Positions 1 through 6,188 are shown, numbered from the stretch's first letter. The stretch: 6,435 nucleotides of DNA from Candidatus Thiosymbion ectosymbiont of Robbea hypermnestra (GCA_020443945.1 JAIZWN010000579.1:1-6435); one strand, 5' to 3'. The notes: a model not told the origin generated them from the sequence alone. Numbers and translations are program-made.

Positions 1-100
1 GGTGCTTTCCTCTCGCCTGGGCGCGGTTGGGAGGGCTCTGAGGGTGAAAAATAAGGTGAAACGGGGCACTAGTAGCCGGTAACCGGTAGCTGTTCTTCCC
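1..100. other. Left-edge intergenic sequence, no gene recognised
   Basis: This short stretch lies downstream of the minus-strand reductase gene and runs off the window edge. I see no coding signal of its own. The only structure is a short repetition in which CCGGTA occurs twice (76-81 and 83-88), a few bases beyond the reductase stop, and a weak CGCC/GGCG inverted repeat at 15-24. Neither is a convincing terminator, because no T-tract follows a stable stem on the minus strand. Confidence 0.4.
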
Positions 101-1117
101 TCAATCCATGGTCAGCACCAGCTTGCCCTGGGTGTGGCCTTCCTCGATGCGGCGATGGGCCTCGGCGACCTCCGCGAGGGGGAAGGTTTCGGAGACCTGG
201 ATGCGGAGCTCGCCGTCGTCGATCCACTGGGCGCAACGGCGCAGGATTTCCCCCTGGTGCGCGCGCGCCTCGGGGAGCTCGCGCAGGAGGGGCGTCAGCA
301 TCAGCTCGAAGCCGATGCGCAGGTTGCGGTTGCGTACCTCCTTCCAGTCCTGATCCGGCGCCGGCTGCAGGATGGTGACCAGGTCGCCGTAGTGGGCCAT
401 GGCCGGTATGGTTCGGGCCAGAACCTCCGGACCCACGGTATCGAGCGCCACGTCCACGCCCCGGCCCCCGGTCCAATCCATAACCGCCTCCACCAGATCT
501 TCCTGCTTGTAATCGATCGTGCGGTCGGCGCCGAGCGACCGCGCCAGCTCCGCCTTCCGGGGGCCGCTGACCGTGGTGCAGACCTTGGCCCCGGCCAACC
601 GCGCCAGTTGGATCGCCACATGCCCGACCCCCCCGGCGCCGGCGTGCACCAACACGGTCTTCACGGTCTTCACGGTCTTGTCCGCGGTGAGGCCGGCCCG
701 GTCGTAGAGGGCCTCCCAGGCCGCGATCAGGACCAAAGGGGCCGCGGCGGCCTGGACGAAATCCAGGTTGCGGGGTTTAGGCTGGGCGATGGCCTCGTCC
801 ACCAGGGCATACTCCGCGTAATTACCCGCGGGTCCGCCGAGTCCGCCATGACAAAACCAGACCGGATCGCCGGGCCGGAAGCGCGAAACCTGGTCGCCGA
901 CGGCCTCCACCACCCCGGCGCCGTCACAGCCCAGCACCGCCGGCAGACCGTCCGGCGCCATCACCCCCCGCGCGCGGATTTTGGCGTCGACGGGGTTGAC
1001 GCCCGCCGCGCGCAGGCGCACCAGGAGCTCGGTCGGTGTGGCCGGCGCCGGTGTCGCCCGTTCGGTCAGGGTCAGGACCGAAGGCCCGCCGGTCTCGCGC
1101 ATTTCGATGACTTTCAT
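101..1117 (-). CDS. Zinc-free quinone oxidoreductase-type NAD(P)-dependent reductase (MDR superfamily)
   Basis: This 338-residue protein is a cytosolic medium-chain dehydrogenase/reductase of the quinone oxidoreductase (zeta-crystallin-like) branch, which reduces quinones or enones with NAD(P)H. An ADH_N-type GroES domain spans about residues 28-115, with AAGVNPVD at 37-44. A Rossmann domain follows, with the nucleotide loop GAGGVG at 160-165 and SLGADRTIDY at 194-203. At the usual zinc-ligand position the protein reads LGCDGAG (62-68) instead of the His-Glu pair of zinc alcohol dehydrogenases, so it is probably zinc-free. Length is normal for the family (about 320-340). The ATG at 1117 has a GGAGG ribosome site (1125-1129) seven bases upstream. 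Residues 147-155 are three copies of Lys-Thr-Val encoded by a perfect 9-bp triplication, where one copy would be usual. The reading frame stays open. The physiological substrate cannot be told from sequence. The gene is divergent from the cupin gene. Confidence 0.9.
   Translation of the reverse strand: MKVIEMRETGGPSVLTLTERATPAPATPTELLVRLRAAGVNPVDAKIRARGVMAPDGLPAVLGCDGAGVVEAVGDQVSRFRPGDPVWFCHGGLGGPAGNYAEYALVDEAIAQPKPRNLDFVQAAAAPLVLIAAWEALYDRAGLTADKTVKTVKTVLVHAGAGGVGHVAIQLARLAGAKVCTTVSGPRKAELARSLGADRTIDYKQEDLVEAVMDWTGGRGVDVALDTVGPEVLARTIPAMAHYGDLVTILQPAPDQDWKEVRNRNLRIGFELMLTPLLRELPEARAHQGEILRRCAQWIDDGELRIQVSETFPLAEVAEAHRRIEEGHTQGKLVLTMD
653..679 (-). repeat. Three perfect tandem copies of a 9-bp unit inside the reductase gene
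   Basis: The plus-strand unit CACGGTCTT occurs at 653-661, 662-670 and 671-679. On the coding strand it encodes Lys-Thr-Val three times (residues 147-155), directly before the first beta strand of the nucleotide-binding domain (LVHAGAGGVG). Because the unit is 9 bp, copy-number change by slipped-strand replication would keep the frame and add or remove three residues each time. Family members usually show only one such tripeptide here, so 18 bp look like a recent expansion. Confidence 0.95.
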
Positions 1118-1170
1118 TTTGTTACCTCCGTCGCCTATGCTTGCGGATATCGCTCTGTCGAACAGTCGAA

Positions 1171-1200
1171 ATAATGACGTCGTGGGGTGCTATCCGGCAA
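1171..1200 (-). promoter_or_regulatory. Possible sigma70-type promoter for the reductase gene
   Basis: Read on the minus strand, TTGCCG (plus 1195-1200) and CATTAT (plus 1171-1176) are separated by 18 bp. Each matches the -35 or -10 consensus at four of six bases. They lie about 55 bp upstream of the reductase ATG. The assignment rests on consensus similarity alone. I could not find an equally good pair for the divergent cupin gene in the same 114-bp gap. Confidence 0.25.
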
Positions 1201-1220
1201 CCCTGAAACAACCCGATCCG

Positions 1221-1231
1221 GGGGAGGAATC
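1221..1231 (+). promoter_or_regulatory. Ribosome-binding site that sets the cupin start
   Basis: A purine-rich Shine-Dalgarno sequence with GGAGG at 1223-1227 lies four bases before the ATG at 1232. The frame is open upstream to a GTG at 1187, but that would add 15 residues with no cupin similarity and would translate through this site. The ATG at 1232 is therefore the preferred start. Confidence 0.75.
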
Positions 1232-1543
1232 ATGCAAATCGAACATTGGGACGAGGCCCGTGACGGCGAGCTCACCGAGGCCAACATGCGCCGTAAGCTG
1301 GAGGCCCGAGGCTACCGGGTCAGCAGATACCTCTACCCACCGGGGACCTATTTCCCGGAACACGACCACCCGGTCGACAAGATCGACGGGGTCCTCTCGG
1401 GACGCTTCCGCATGGTCCTGGAAGGAGCCAGCCTGGTGTTGGAGGCAGGCGACATCCTGGCGGTCCCCAAACACGCCCAGCACAGCGCGGAGGTGATCGG
1501 GGACCGGCCCGTAGTCAGCCTGGACGCGGTGCGGGCCGCCTGA
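1232..1543 (+). CDS. Small single-domain cupin protein
   Basis: This 103-residue protein is a minimal cupin beta-barrel, probably cytosolic since no signal peptide or membrane segment is seen. Cupin motif 1 begins at G38 and contains H44-D45-H46, then G57. Motif 2 begins at G73, with P79 and H84. Three histidine metal ligands (H44, H46, H84) are thus present. The position normally held by the metal-binding glutamate of motif 1 is K50, so metal binding may use only histidines or a nearby aspartate (D49 or D52). Single-domain cupins include enzymes, sugar binders and metal sensors, and the sequence does not decide between them. The gene starts 114 bp from the divergent reductase gene, which suggests shared control or related substrates, but this is inference. 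It converges on glcB. Confidence 0.85.
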   Translation: MQIEHWDEARDGELTEANMRRKLEARGYRVSRYLYPPGTYFPEHDHPVDKIDGVLSGRFRMVLEGASLVLEAGDILAVPKHAQHSAEVIGDRPVVSLDAVRAA

Positions 1544-1619
1544 TCGACCAAGGCGTCTTATGAGACCGCCTGGAGACTCGAGCCACACGGATGGCGACCC
1601 AGGTCGGCTCTGTTCCTTC

Positions 1620-1680
1620 AAGGCCCTCCCCTTCAGGAAAGGCGTCGCCTTTGCGACACCCTCCCTTCGAGAAGGGCCTT
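1620..1680. repeat. Nested inverted repeats between the convergent cupin and glcB genes
   Basis: Three inverted repeats lie in the 176-bp convergent gap. AAGGCCCT (1620-1627) pairs with AGGGCCTT (1673-1680). Inside it, AAAGGCG (1638-1644) and CGCCTTT (1646-1652) form a perfect palindrome around one base, and CCCTTC (1663-1668) pairs with GAAGGG (1671-1676). The outer and rightmost pairs compete for the same bases, so alternative folds are possible. The position suits a bidirectional terminator for both genes. No clear T-run follows a stem, and the arrangement also resembles dispersed intergenic palindromes, so the role is unsure. Confidence 0.6.
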
Positions 1681-1719
1681 TGGTGAAGTGAGGAAGAGGC
1701 GGGATACCGGCAGCCGCTC

Positions 1720-3909
1720 TCAGCCAGACGAGCCCGTCTGGGTGGTTGCCTTGAGCGCCTGCCGGCGGGCGTGGAGCGTGGGCTCGGTGTAGCCGTTGGG
1801 GATTTCCTGGCCCTTGAAGATCAGATCCTGGGCCGCCTGGAAGGCGACGCCGTCAAAATCCGGCGCCATCGGCCGATAGAGGGGATCGGCGGCGTTCTGC
1901 CCGTCCACCACCTTGGCCATGCGCTCGAGGGTCCCCAACACCTGATCCTTGTCCACGATGCCGTGGCGCAGCCAGTTAGCGACGTGCTGGCTGGAGATGC
2001 GCAGGGTGGCCCGGTCTTCCATGAGGCCGATGTCGCTGATGTCCGGCACCTTGGAACAGCCGACCCCCTGGTCGATCCAGCGCACCACATAACCCAGGAT
2101 GCCCTGGCAGTTGTTGTCCAATTCCTGCTGGATCTCCGTCGGGGTCCAGCCCGGCGCGGCGACGACGGGGAATTGGAGGATGGTGTCCAGCGCGGCGCGA
2201 CGGCCGCCGGCGGTCAGCTCCACCTGGCGCGCCGCCACATCGACCTGGTGGTAGTGCATGGCATGCAGGGTCGCCGCGGTGGGGGACGGCACCCAGGCGC
2301 AGTTGGCGCCGGCCTGGGGATGGACCTGCTTGGTCTCGACCATGGCGCGCATCTCGTCCGGCATGGTCCACATGCCCTTACCGATCTGGGCCCGTCCGCG
2401 CAGACCACAGGCCAGGCCGACATCCACGTTCCAATCCTCATAGGCCAGCAGCCAGGGGCTGGTCTTCATGTCGCCCTTGCGCAGCATGGGGCCCGCCTCC
2501 ATGGCGGTGTGCATCTCGTCGCCGGTGCGGTCCAGGAACCCGGTGTTGATGAAGATGACGCGCTCGGCGGCGGCCCGGATGCACTCCTTGAGGTTGACCG
2601 TGGTGCGCCGCTCCTCGTCCATGATGCCGACCTTGATGGTATTGCGGGCGAGCCCCAGGGCGTCCTCGACGCGGGCAAAGAGATCCACCGTCAGGGCGAC
2701 CTCCTCGGGGCCGTGCATCTTGGGCTTGACGATATAGACGCTCCCGGTCCGGGAATTCTTGCAGGCGCCGAGCCCCTTCAGGTCATGCATGGCGGCCAGG
2801 ACGGTCACCATGGCGTCCAGCATACCCTCGAACACCTCTTCGCCGGCGGCCGTAAGCACCGCGTCGTTGGTCATGAGATGACCCACGTTGCGCACCAGCA
2901 TCAGGCTGCGTCCGGGGAGGGTGAGCGCGGAGCCGTCCGGCGCCGTGAAGCCGCGGTCTGGATCGAGCGTCCGCTCCACGAACCTGCCCCCCTTCTCGAA
3001 CCCCGCCTTGAGGCTGCCGTTCATGAGACCGAGCCAGTTCCGATAGACCCCGACCTTGTCCTCGGTATCCACGGCGGCCACCGAGTCCTCGCAATCCTGA
3101 ATAGTGGTCACCGCCGCCTCCAGGACCAGATCCTTCACCCCCGCCGGGCTGGCCTTGCCCACCGGATGCTTCGGGTCGATCTGGAGCTCGAGGTGCAGGC
3201 CATTGTGGACCAGCAGAACCGACTCGAGACCCCCCGGACCCGCGCGGTACCCGGCGAAGGCGTCGGCATCCACGAGCGAGGTTTCACCGCCCCCGGCCAG
3301 GGCGACAACCAGCCGACCATCCGTTACCCGGTAGCCGGTGGCCTCCGCGTAACGCCCCTTAGCCAGCGGGACCGTCCGGTCGAGAAAATCATTGGCATAG
3401 GCGACCACCCTGGCACCGCGCACCGGATTATAGGCGCTGCCGCGCTCCGCCCCCCCATCCTCGGGCAAAACATCGGTCCCATAGAGGGCGTCGTACAGGC
3501 TGCCCCAGCGGGCATTGGCGGCATTCAACGCATACCGCGGGATACTCACGGGGACCACGAGCTGGGGCCCCGCGGTCCGGGCGATCTCCGCGTCGACCTT
3601 CTCGGTGCCGATGGTGAAATCCGCGCCCTCGGGGACCAGATAACCGATCTCCTCCAGAAAGGCGCGATAGGCCGCGGGGTCCGCGGCGGGGCCCGGATTT
3701 TGCCGATGCCACTCGTCGATGCGGGCCTGGAGGGCATCGCGTTTGGTCAAGAGCGCCCGGTTGCGTGGCGCCAGATCCCGGACGATCTCCCCGAAAGAGA
3801 TCCAGAACCCGTCCGGATCGACCCCGGTGCCGGGGGCGATTTCATCCTTCACCAGGTCATAGAGGGGTTTGGCGACGCGCAGGCCGCCCACATCAATGCG
3901 TTCGATCAT
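1720..3909 (-). CDS. glcB: Malate synthase G
   Basis: This cytosolic enzyme condenses glyoxylate with acetyl-CoA to give malate, in the glyoxylate shunt or after glycolate oxidation. The 729-residue product matches the usual length of the G isoform (about 720-740) and is far longer than the A isoform. Family landmarks are present: catalytic arginine R340 in LMLVRNVGHLMTNDA, magnesium ligands E432 in GIMDEERRT and D460 in NTGFLDRTGDEMHT, the ELDNN motif at 596-600, GVGCSKVPDI at 615-624, and catalytic base D632 in MEDRATLRISSQH. The C-terminal plug includes PNGYTEPTLHARR. The ATG at 3909 is preferred because the product then begins with the family-like MIERIDVGGL. The open frame continues 33 codons upstream to a TTG without similarity to the family. 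The ribosome site before 3909 is weak (GGA eight bases upstream). Residue 688 is Val where E. coli GlcB has the oxidisable Cys688. No isocitrate lyase or glycolate oxidase gene lies in the window. Confidence 0.97.
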   Translation of the reverse strand: MIERIDVGGLRVAKPLYDLVKDEIAPGTGVDPDGFWISFGEIVRDLAPRNRALLTKRDALQARIDEWHRQNPGPAADPAAYRAFLEEIGYLVPEGADFTIGTEKVDAEIARTAGPQLVVPVSIPRYALNAANARWGSLYDALYGTDVLPEDGGAERGSAYNPVRGARVVAYANDFLDRTVPLAKGRYAEATGYRVTDGRLVVALAGGGETSLVDADAFAGYRAGPGGLESVLLVHNGLHLELQIDPKHPVGKASPAGVKDLVLEAAVTTIQDCEDSVAAVDTEDKVGVYRNWLGLMNGSLKAGFEKGGRFVERTLDPDRGFTAPDGSALTLPGRSLMLVRNVGHLMTNDAVLTAAGEEVFEGMLDAMVTVLAAMHDLKGLGACKNSRTGSVYIVKPKMHGPEEVALTVDLFARVEDALGLARNTIKVGIMDEERRTTVNLKECIRAAAERVIFINTGFLDRTGDEMHTAMEAGPMLRKGDMKTSPWLLAYEDWNVDVGLACGLRGRAQIGKGMWTMPDEMRAMVETKQVHPQAGANCAWVPSPTAATLHAMHYHQVDVAARQVELTAGGRRAALDTILQFPVVAAPGWTPTEIQQELDNNCQGILGYVVRWIDQGVGCSKVPDISDIGLMEDRATLRISSQHVANWLRHGIVDKDQVLGTLERMAKVVDGQNAADPLYRPMAPDFDGVAFQAAQDLIFKGQEIPNGYTEPTLHARRQALKATTQTGSSG

Positions 3910-4007
3910 AGTGCTGTCCGTTCCGTTCAGGAATTTGGTGTTGTCGGCAAGAACCGGAAATGGTATCGGAAAGAGAGGCGGGTGTCCCTTTGTTCGCGCA
4001 CCTTTCA

Positions 4008-4078
4008 ATCCGCAGATTTCGCGGATTCCCCCGGATTATTTCGTTTTTAATCCGTGACAATCCGCGAAATCCGCGGAT
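4008..4078. repeat. Long imperfect hairpin repeat between glcB and gatB
   Basis: Two 20-base arms, 4008-4027 and 4059-4078, are reverse complements at 19 of 20 positions. A second pair on the same axis, CGGATTA (4032-4038) with TAATCCG (4048-4054), continues the stem after a small internal loop and leaves a 9-base loop. The left arm (4007-4028) recurs near the right window edge at 6393-6414 with 20 of 22 bases identical, so this is a member of a dispersed repeat family. It lies 24 bp past the gatB stop and about 100 bp before glcB. It could limit read-through, but it has no terminator-like T-tract after the outer stem. Confidence 0.85.
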
Positions 4079-4101
4079 CAAATCGAACCCGCACGGTCTG
4101 C

Positions 4102-5535
4102 TCAAGACCCCAGCTTCTCTTTCAGCAAGGCGTTGACCTGCTGGGGATTGGCCTTGCCCTTGGTGGCCTTCATCACCTGGCCGACGAAGAAGCCGAACAC
4201 CTTATCCTTGCCGCCGCGGTACTGTTCCACCTGCGCCGGGTTGGCCGCCAGGATATCCTCGATCACCGCCTCGATAGCCCCCACGTCGGTAATCTGCTTC
4301 AGACCCCGCGCCGCGATGATGGCGTCCGCGTCGCCCTCGCCGTTCCAGATGGCCTCGAACACCTGCTTGGCGAGCTTGCCGGAGATGGTCCGATCCCGGA
4401 TGCGCCGGATGAGCCCCGCCAGCATATGGGCATCGACGGGGCTCTCCCCGATCTCCAGGCCGGCCCTGTTCAGGGCCGCCGCCAGCTCGCCGTTGACCCA
4501 GTTGGCCGCCAGCTTGGGATCGCCCGTCCCCGCGGCTACGCATTCATAGTAATCCCCCAGATCTCGGCTCGCGGTCAGCAGGTCGGCATCGTAATCGGAG
4601 AGGCCATATTGATCCCGGAACCGTCGATGCCGGGCGTCCGGGAGCTCCGGCATCCCGCGGGTCGCCCGCGCGACAAAATCCGCGTCGATGACCAGGGGCA
4701 ACAGATCCGGGTCCGGGAAATAGCGGTAATCGTTCGCCTCCTCCTTGGTGCGCATGGCGCGGGTCTCGTCCCGGTCCGCGTCATACAGCCGGGTCTCCTG
4801 GACCACCCGACCGCCGCCCTCGATAACATCGATCTGGCGCGCGACCTCGAACCGGATAGCACGGTCCAGAAAGCGGAAGGAATTGATATTCTTGATCTCG
4901 GTACGGGTACCCAGAGTCTCCTCGCCCAGCGGGCGCACCGAGACATTGGCATCCACCCGGAAAGAACCCTCCTGCATATTGCCATCGCTGACCCCGATCC
5001 AGCGCACAATGCGATGGAGCTTCCGGGCATAGGCCACCGCCTCCTCCGGCGAACGCAGATCCGGCTCGGAGACAATCTCCAGCAACGGGGTGCCGGCCCG
5101 GTTCAGGTCGATGCCCGTCAGGCCATGAAAATCCTCATGCAGGGACTTGCCCGCATCCTCCTCCAGATGGGCGCGGGTGACGCCGACCTCCTTGACCGCC
5201 CCGTCATCCAGCCGGATCCGCACCCGCCCCCGGCCCACCACCGGCCGCTCGTACTGGCTGATCTGGTAACCCTTGGGCAGATCCGGGTAAAAATAATTCT
5301 TGCGCGCGAAAACCGAACGCTCCGCGATCTCGGCCTCGATCGCCGTGCCGAAGCGCACCGCCAGAATCACGGCCCCCTCGTTGAGCACCGGCAAGACACC
5401 GGGCAACCCCAGGTCCACCGCGCAGGCCTGGGTATTGGGCGCGGCGCCGAAATCGGTAGGCGCCCCGGAAAAGATCTTGGAACGGGTGGCCAGCTGGGTG
5501 TGGATCTCCAACCCGATAACGGTTTCCCATTGCAT
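4102..5535 (-). CDS. gatB: Aspartyl/glutamyl-tRNA(Asn/Gln) amidotransferase subunit B
   Basis: GatB binds misacylated Glu-tRNA(Gln) and/or Asp-tRNA(Asn) and activates the acyl group with ATP. GatA supplies ammonia from glutamine, and GatC holds the complex together. The 477-residue length is typical. The N-terminal kinase-like domain starts with ETVIGLEIHTQL and contains E10, H12, K79 and E125, which correspond to the metal and ATP pocket of characterised GatB proteins. The family signature IDLNRAGTPLLEIV is at 142-155, followed by GSFRVDANVSVRP (190-202) and EANDYRYFPDPDL (266-278). The C-terminal YqeY-like tRNA-binding domain covers about 330-477 (ANWVNGEL, FGFFVGQVMKATKGKANP). The ATG at 5535 is chosen because AGGTG lies six bases upstream. 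The GTG at 5544 would overlap that site and lacks its own. gatA and gatC are not in the 900 bp upstream, and glcB downstream is unrelated. Confidence 0.97.
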   Translation of the reverse strand: MQWETVIGLEIHTQLATRSKIFSGAPTDFGAAPNTQACAVDLGLPGVLPVLNEGAVILAVRFGTAIEAEIAERSVFARKNYFYPDLPKGYQISQYERPVVGRGRVRIRLDDGAVKEVGVTRAHLEEDAGKSLHEDFHGLTGIDLNRAGTPLLEIVSEPDLRSPEEAVAYARKLHRIVRWIGVSDGNMQEGSFRVDANVSVRPLGEETLGTRTEIKNINSFRFLDRAIRFEVARQIDVIEGGGRVVQETRLYDADRDETRAMRTKEEANDYRYFPDPDLLPLVIDADFVARATRGMPELPDARHRRFRDQYGLSDYDADLLTASRDLGDYYECVAAGTGDPKLAANWVNGELAAALNRAGLEIGESPVDAHMLAGLIRRIRDRTISGKLAKQVFEAIWNGEGDADAIIAARGLKQITDVGAIEAVIEDILAANPAQVEQYRGGKDKVFGFFVGQVMKATKGKANPQQVNALLKEKLGS

Positions 5536-5541
5536 CGTTCG

Positions 5542-5573
5542 CACCTGGTCAAAAATTCAGTACCTGAAACCAG
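5542..5573 (-). promoter_or_regulatory. gatB leader hairpin overlapping the ribosome-binding site
   Basis: In the minus-strand transcript, CUGGU (plus 5569-5573) pairs with ACCAG (5545-5549), and UUCAG (5564-5568) pairs with CUGAA (5556-5560) around a three-base loop. A six-base bulge (5550-5555) interrupts the right-hand strand only. The last two bases of the ACCAG arm are also the first two bases of the AGGUG ribosome site (5542-5546) that precedes the gatB ATG. Folding could therefore reduce initiation at gatB. The pairing is seen in the sequence, but its effect is inferred. Confidence 0.45.
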
Positions 5574-5669
5574 TACACCCGCGCGCAAATAACGGAAACA
5601 TGGCCCATAACCAGAGACCTTGCCAGCCGGTGATCAGCTACTTGGGAGCAAACCAATCATCCGGCCGCC

Positions 5670-5692
5670 ATTCCGGCAGGGAGTGCCGGAAT
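5670..5692. repeat. Perfect 9-bp hairpin repeat with ATTCCGGCA arms
   Basis: ATTCCGGCA (5670-5678) and TGCCGGAAT (5684-5692) are perfect reverse complements around the five-base loop GGGAG. The layout, ATTCC arm, short loop and GGAAT arm, resembles the dispersed dRS3-like palindromes common between genes in proteobacteria. The following bases up to about 5716 (TCTGCCGACGCCAGGGATGG) look like the usual flank of such elements. No T-run follows on either strand, so a terminator role is not favoured. Confidence 0.8.
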
Positions 5693-5720
5693 CTGCCGAC
5701 GCCAGGGATGGCAAACGGAA

Positions 5721-5757
5721 GGATTCATGTAGATTCGTGTCTGCCTTCGTGGTTCTT
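5721..5757. repeat. Short CTTCGTGG-type intergenic repeat
   Basis: The segment contains GATTCATGTAGATTCGTGT followed by CTGCCTTCGTGGTTC. Within it GATTCATGT and GATTCGTGT (5722-5730 and 5732-5740) are near-identical nine-base units. From general knowledge, sequences of this kind recur between genes of many proteobacteria, but only one copy is in the window, so membership in a dispersed family is inference. Confidence 0.4.
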
Positions 5758-5786
5758 GCTTCCAGTAATTGCGCGCAGCCATACCA

Positions 5787-5834
5787 GAACCGCAAAAGTA
5801 TATTTGAACCGCAAAGGCACCAAAGGCGCAAAGG
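5787..5834. repeat. CGCAAAGG-type short tandem repeat
   Basis: GAACCGCAAA occurs at 5787-5796 and again at 5806-5815. The second copy runs into GCAAAGG, CCAAAGG and GCAAAGG, with units 8-9 bp apart ending at 5834. The pattern resembles dispersed intergenic repeats of the CCGCAAAGGCGCAAAGG kind. It abuts the 3' end of the IS110-like fragment and supplies a false tail to that reading frame on the minus strand (APLVPLRF). Confidence 0.6.
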
Positions 5835-5835
5835 T

Positions 5836-5976
5836 TTGTTTCTTAGCGACCGCCTTTTCAAACAGTCTCCTTTTCAGGCCCCGGTTCTCGATCAGGTGAC
5901 GATAGTAGCCGCGGACATGCCGGCGGATCACCACCGTGACCGTTTTGGCGCTCACATCAATTCCGGCAACCTTCCT
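5836..5976 (-). pseudogene. Remnant of an IS110-family-like transposase
   Basis: Read on the minus strand from 5976, the frame gives RKVAGIDVSAKTVTVVI. This resembles the start of the DEDD RuvC-like domain of IS110-family transposases, including the first catalytic aspartate in GID. The frame then runs directly into RRHVRGYYRHLIENRGLK, which is more like the C-terminal part of such proteins than the residues expected after that start. About 47 residues remain of roughly 300-400, so most of the gene is missing and the two ends may have been joined by an internal deletion. No in-frame ATG precedes RKVAGID, and the only GTG in the frame (5955) lies inside GIDVS. Past residue KKQT the frame reads through a short nucleotide repeat. 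The family call rests on a short motif and is tentative. Confidence 0.4.
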
Positions 5977-6060
5977 GACTCGTTCCTCATCAGCAGAAAA
6001 TCCAGTGGGATCGTGACCGGGTTCCCCGACCCTGCACCCTCGCCTGCCGACCTTGTATAC

Positions 6061-6188
6061 GCAGGCTCAAGAGTACGGCTCACGGCCTCGGATACTCTCC
6101 GGCATGGGCGAAGCGGGCGGGGAACCGCTCCGTCCGTGCAGGCTCGTGGCCTTAAGGATGGGACGGCTTCCCCAGGTACTCTCCAGCA
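6061..6188. other. Structured non-coding stretch with paired and repeated motifs
   Basis: GCAGGCTC occurs at 6061-6068 and 6138-6145, and TACTCTCC followed by GGCA or AGCA occurs at 6093-6104 and 6177-6188. The sequence is thus two segments of 44 and 51 bp, each opening and closing with the same words. AGAGTA (6070-6075) pairs with TACTCT (6093-6098). GCGG (6117-6120) pairs with CCGC (6125-6128) around GGAA, a GNRA tetraloop on the plus strand, and the stem extends to 6115-6130 with one wobble pair. No protein similarity was seen. It lies upstream of the minus-strand IS110-like fragment, where IS110-group elements carry their left end, but it could be unrelated. Confidence 0.35.

Noticed and set aside
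134..1174. A 346-codon plus-strand open frame covering the reductase gene
   Set aside because: It is again in exact antisense register with a well-supported gene and has no family similarity. Three such frames in one window reflect codon use rather than overlapping genes.
3910..4008. An extra 33-residue N-terminus for malate synthase G
   Set aside because: It would begin at TTG, has a low-complexity Pro/Phe sequence unlike the family, and the ATG at 3909 gives the standard N-terminus.
1771..4050. A 759-codon plus-strand open frame covering glcB
   Set aside because: It shares codon boundaries with glcB on the other strand, where it stays open because the TTA, CTA and TCA codons are almost absent in this GC-rich gene. 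Its protein has no recognisable family features, while glcB has all its catalytic motifs.
4008..4078. The long hairpin as a classical intrinsic terminator of gatB
   Set aside because: The stem is long and imperfect and no T-tract follows the outer arm on the minus strand. A related arm elsewhere points to a dispersed repeat.
4054..5592. A 512-codon plus-strand open frame covering gatB
   Set aside because: It is in the same antisense register as the one over glcB and is explained the same way. The minus strand encodes a complete GatB.
5787..5834. A CRISPR array
   Set aside because: The repeat units are 7-9 bp and contiguous, with no spacers of uniform length, and no cas genes are present.
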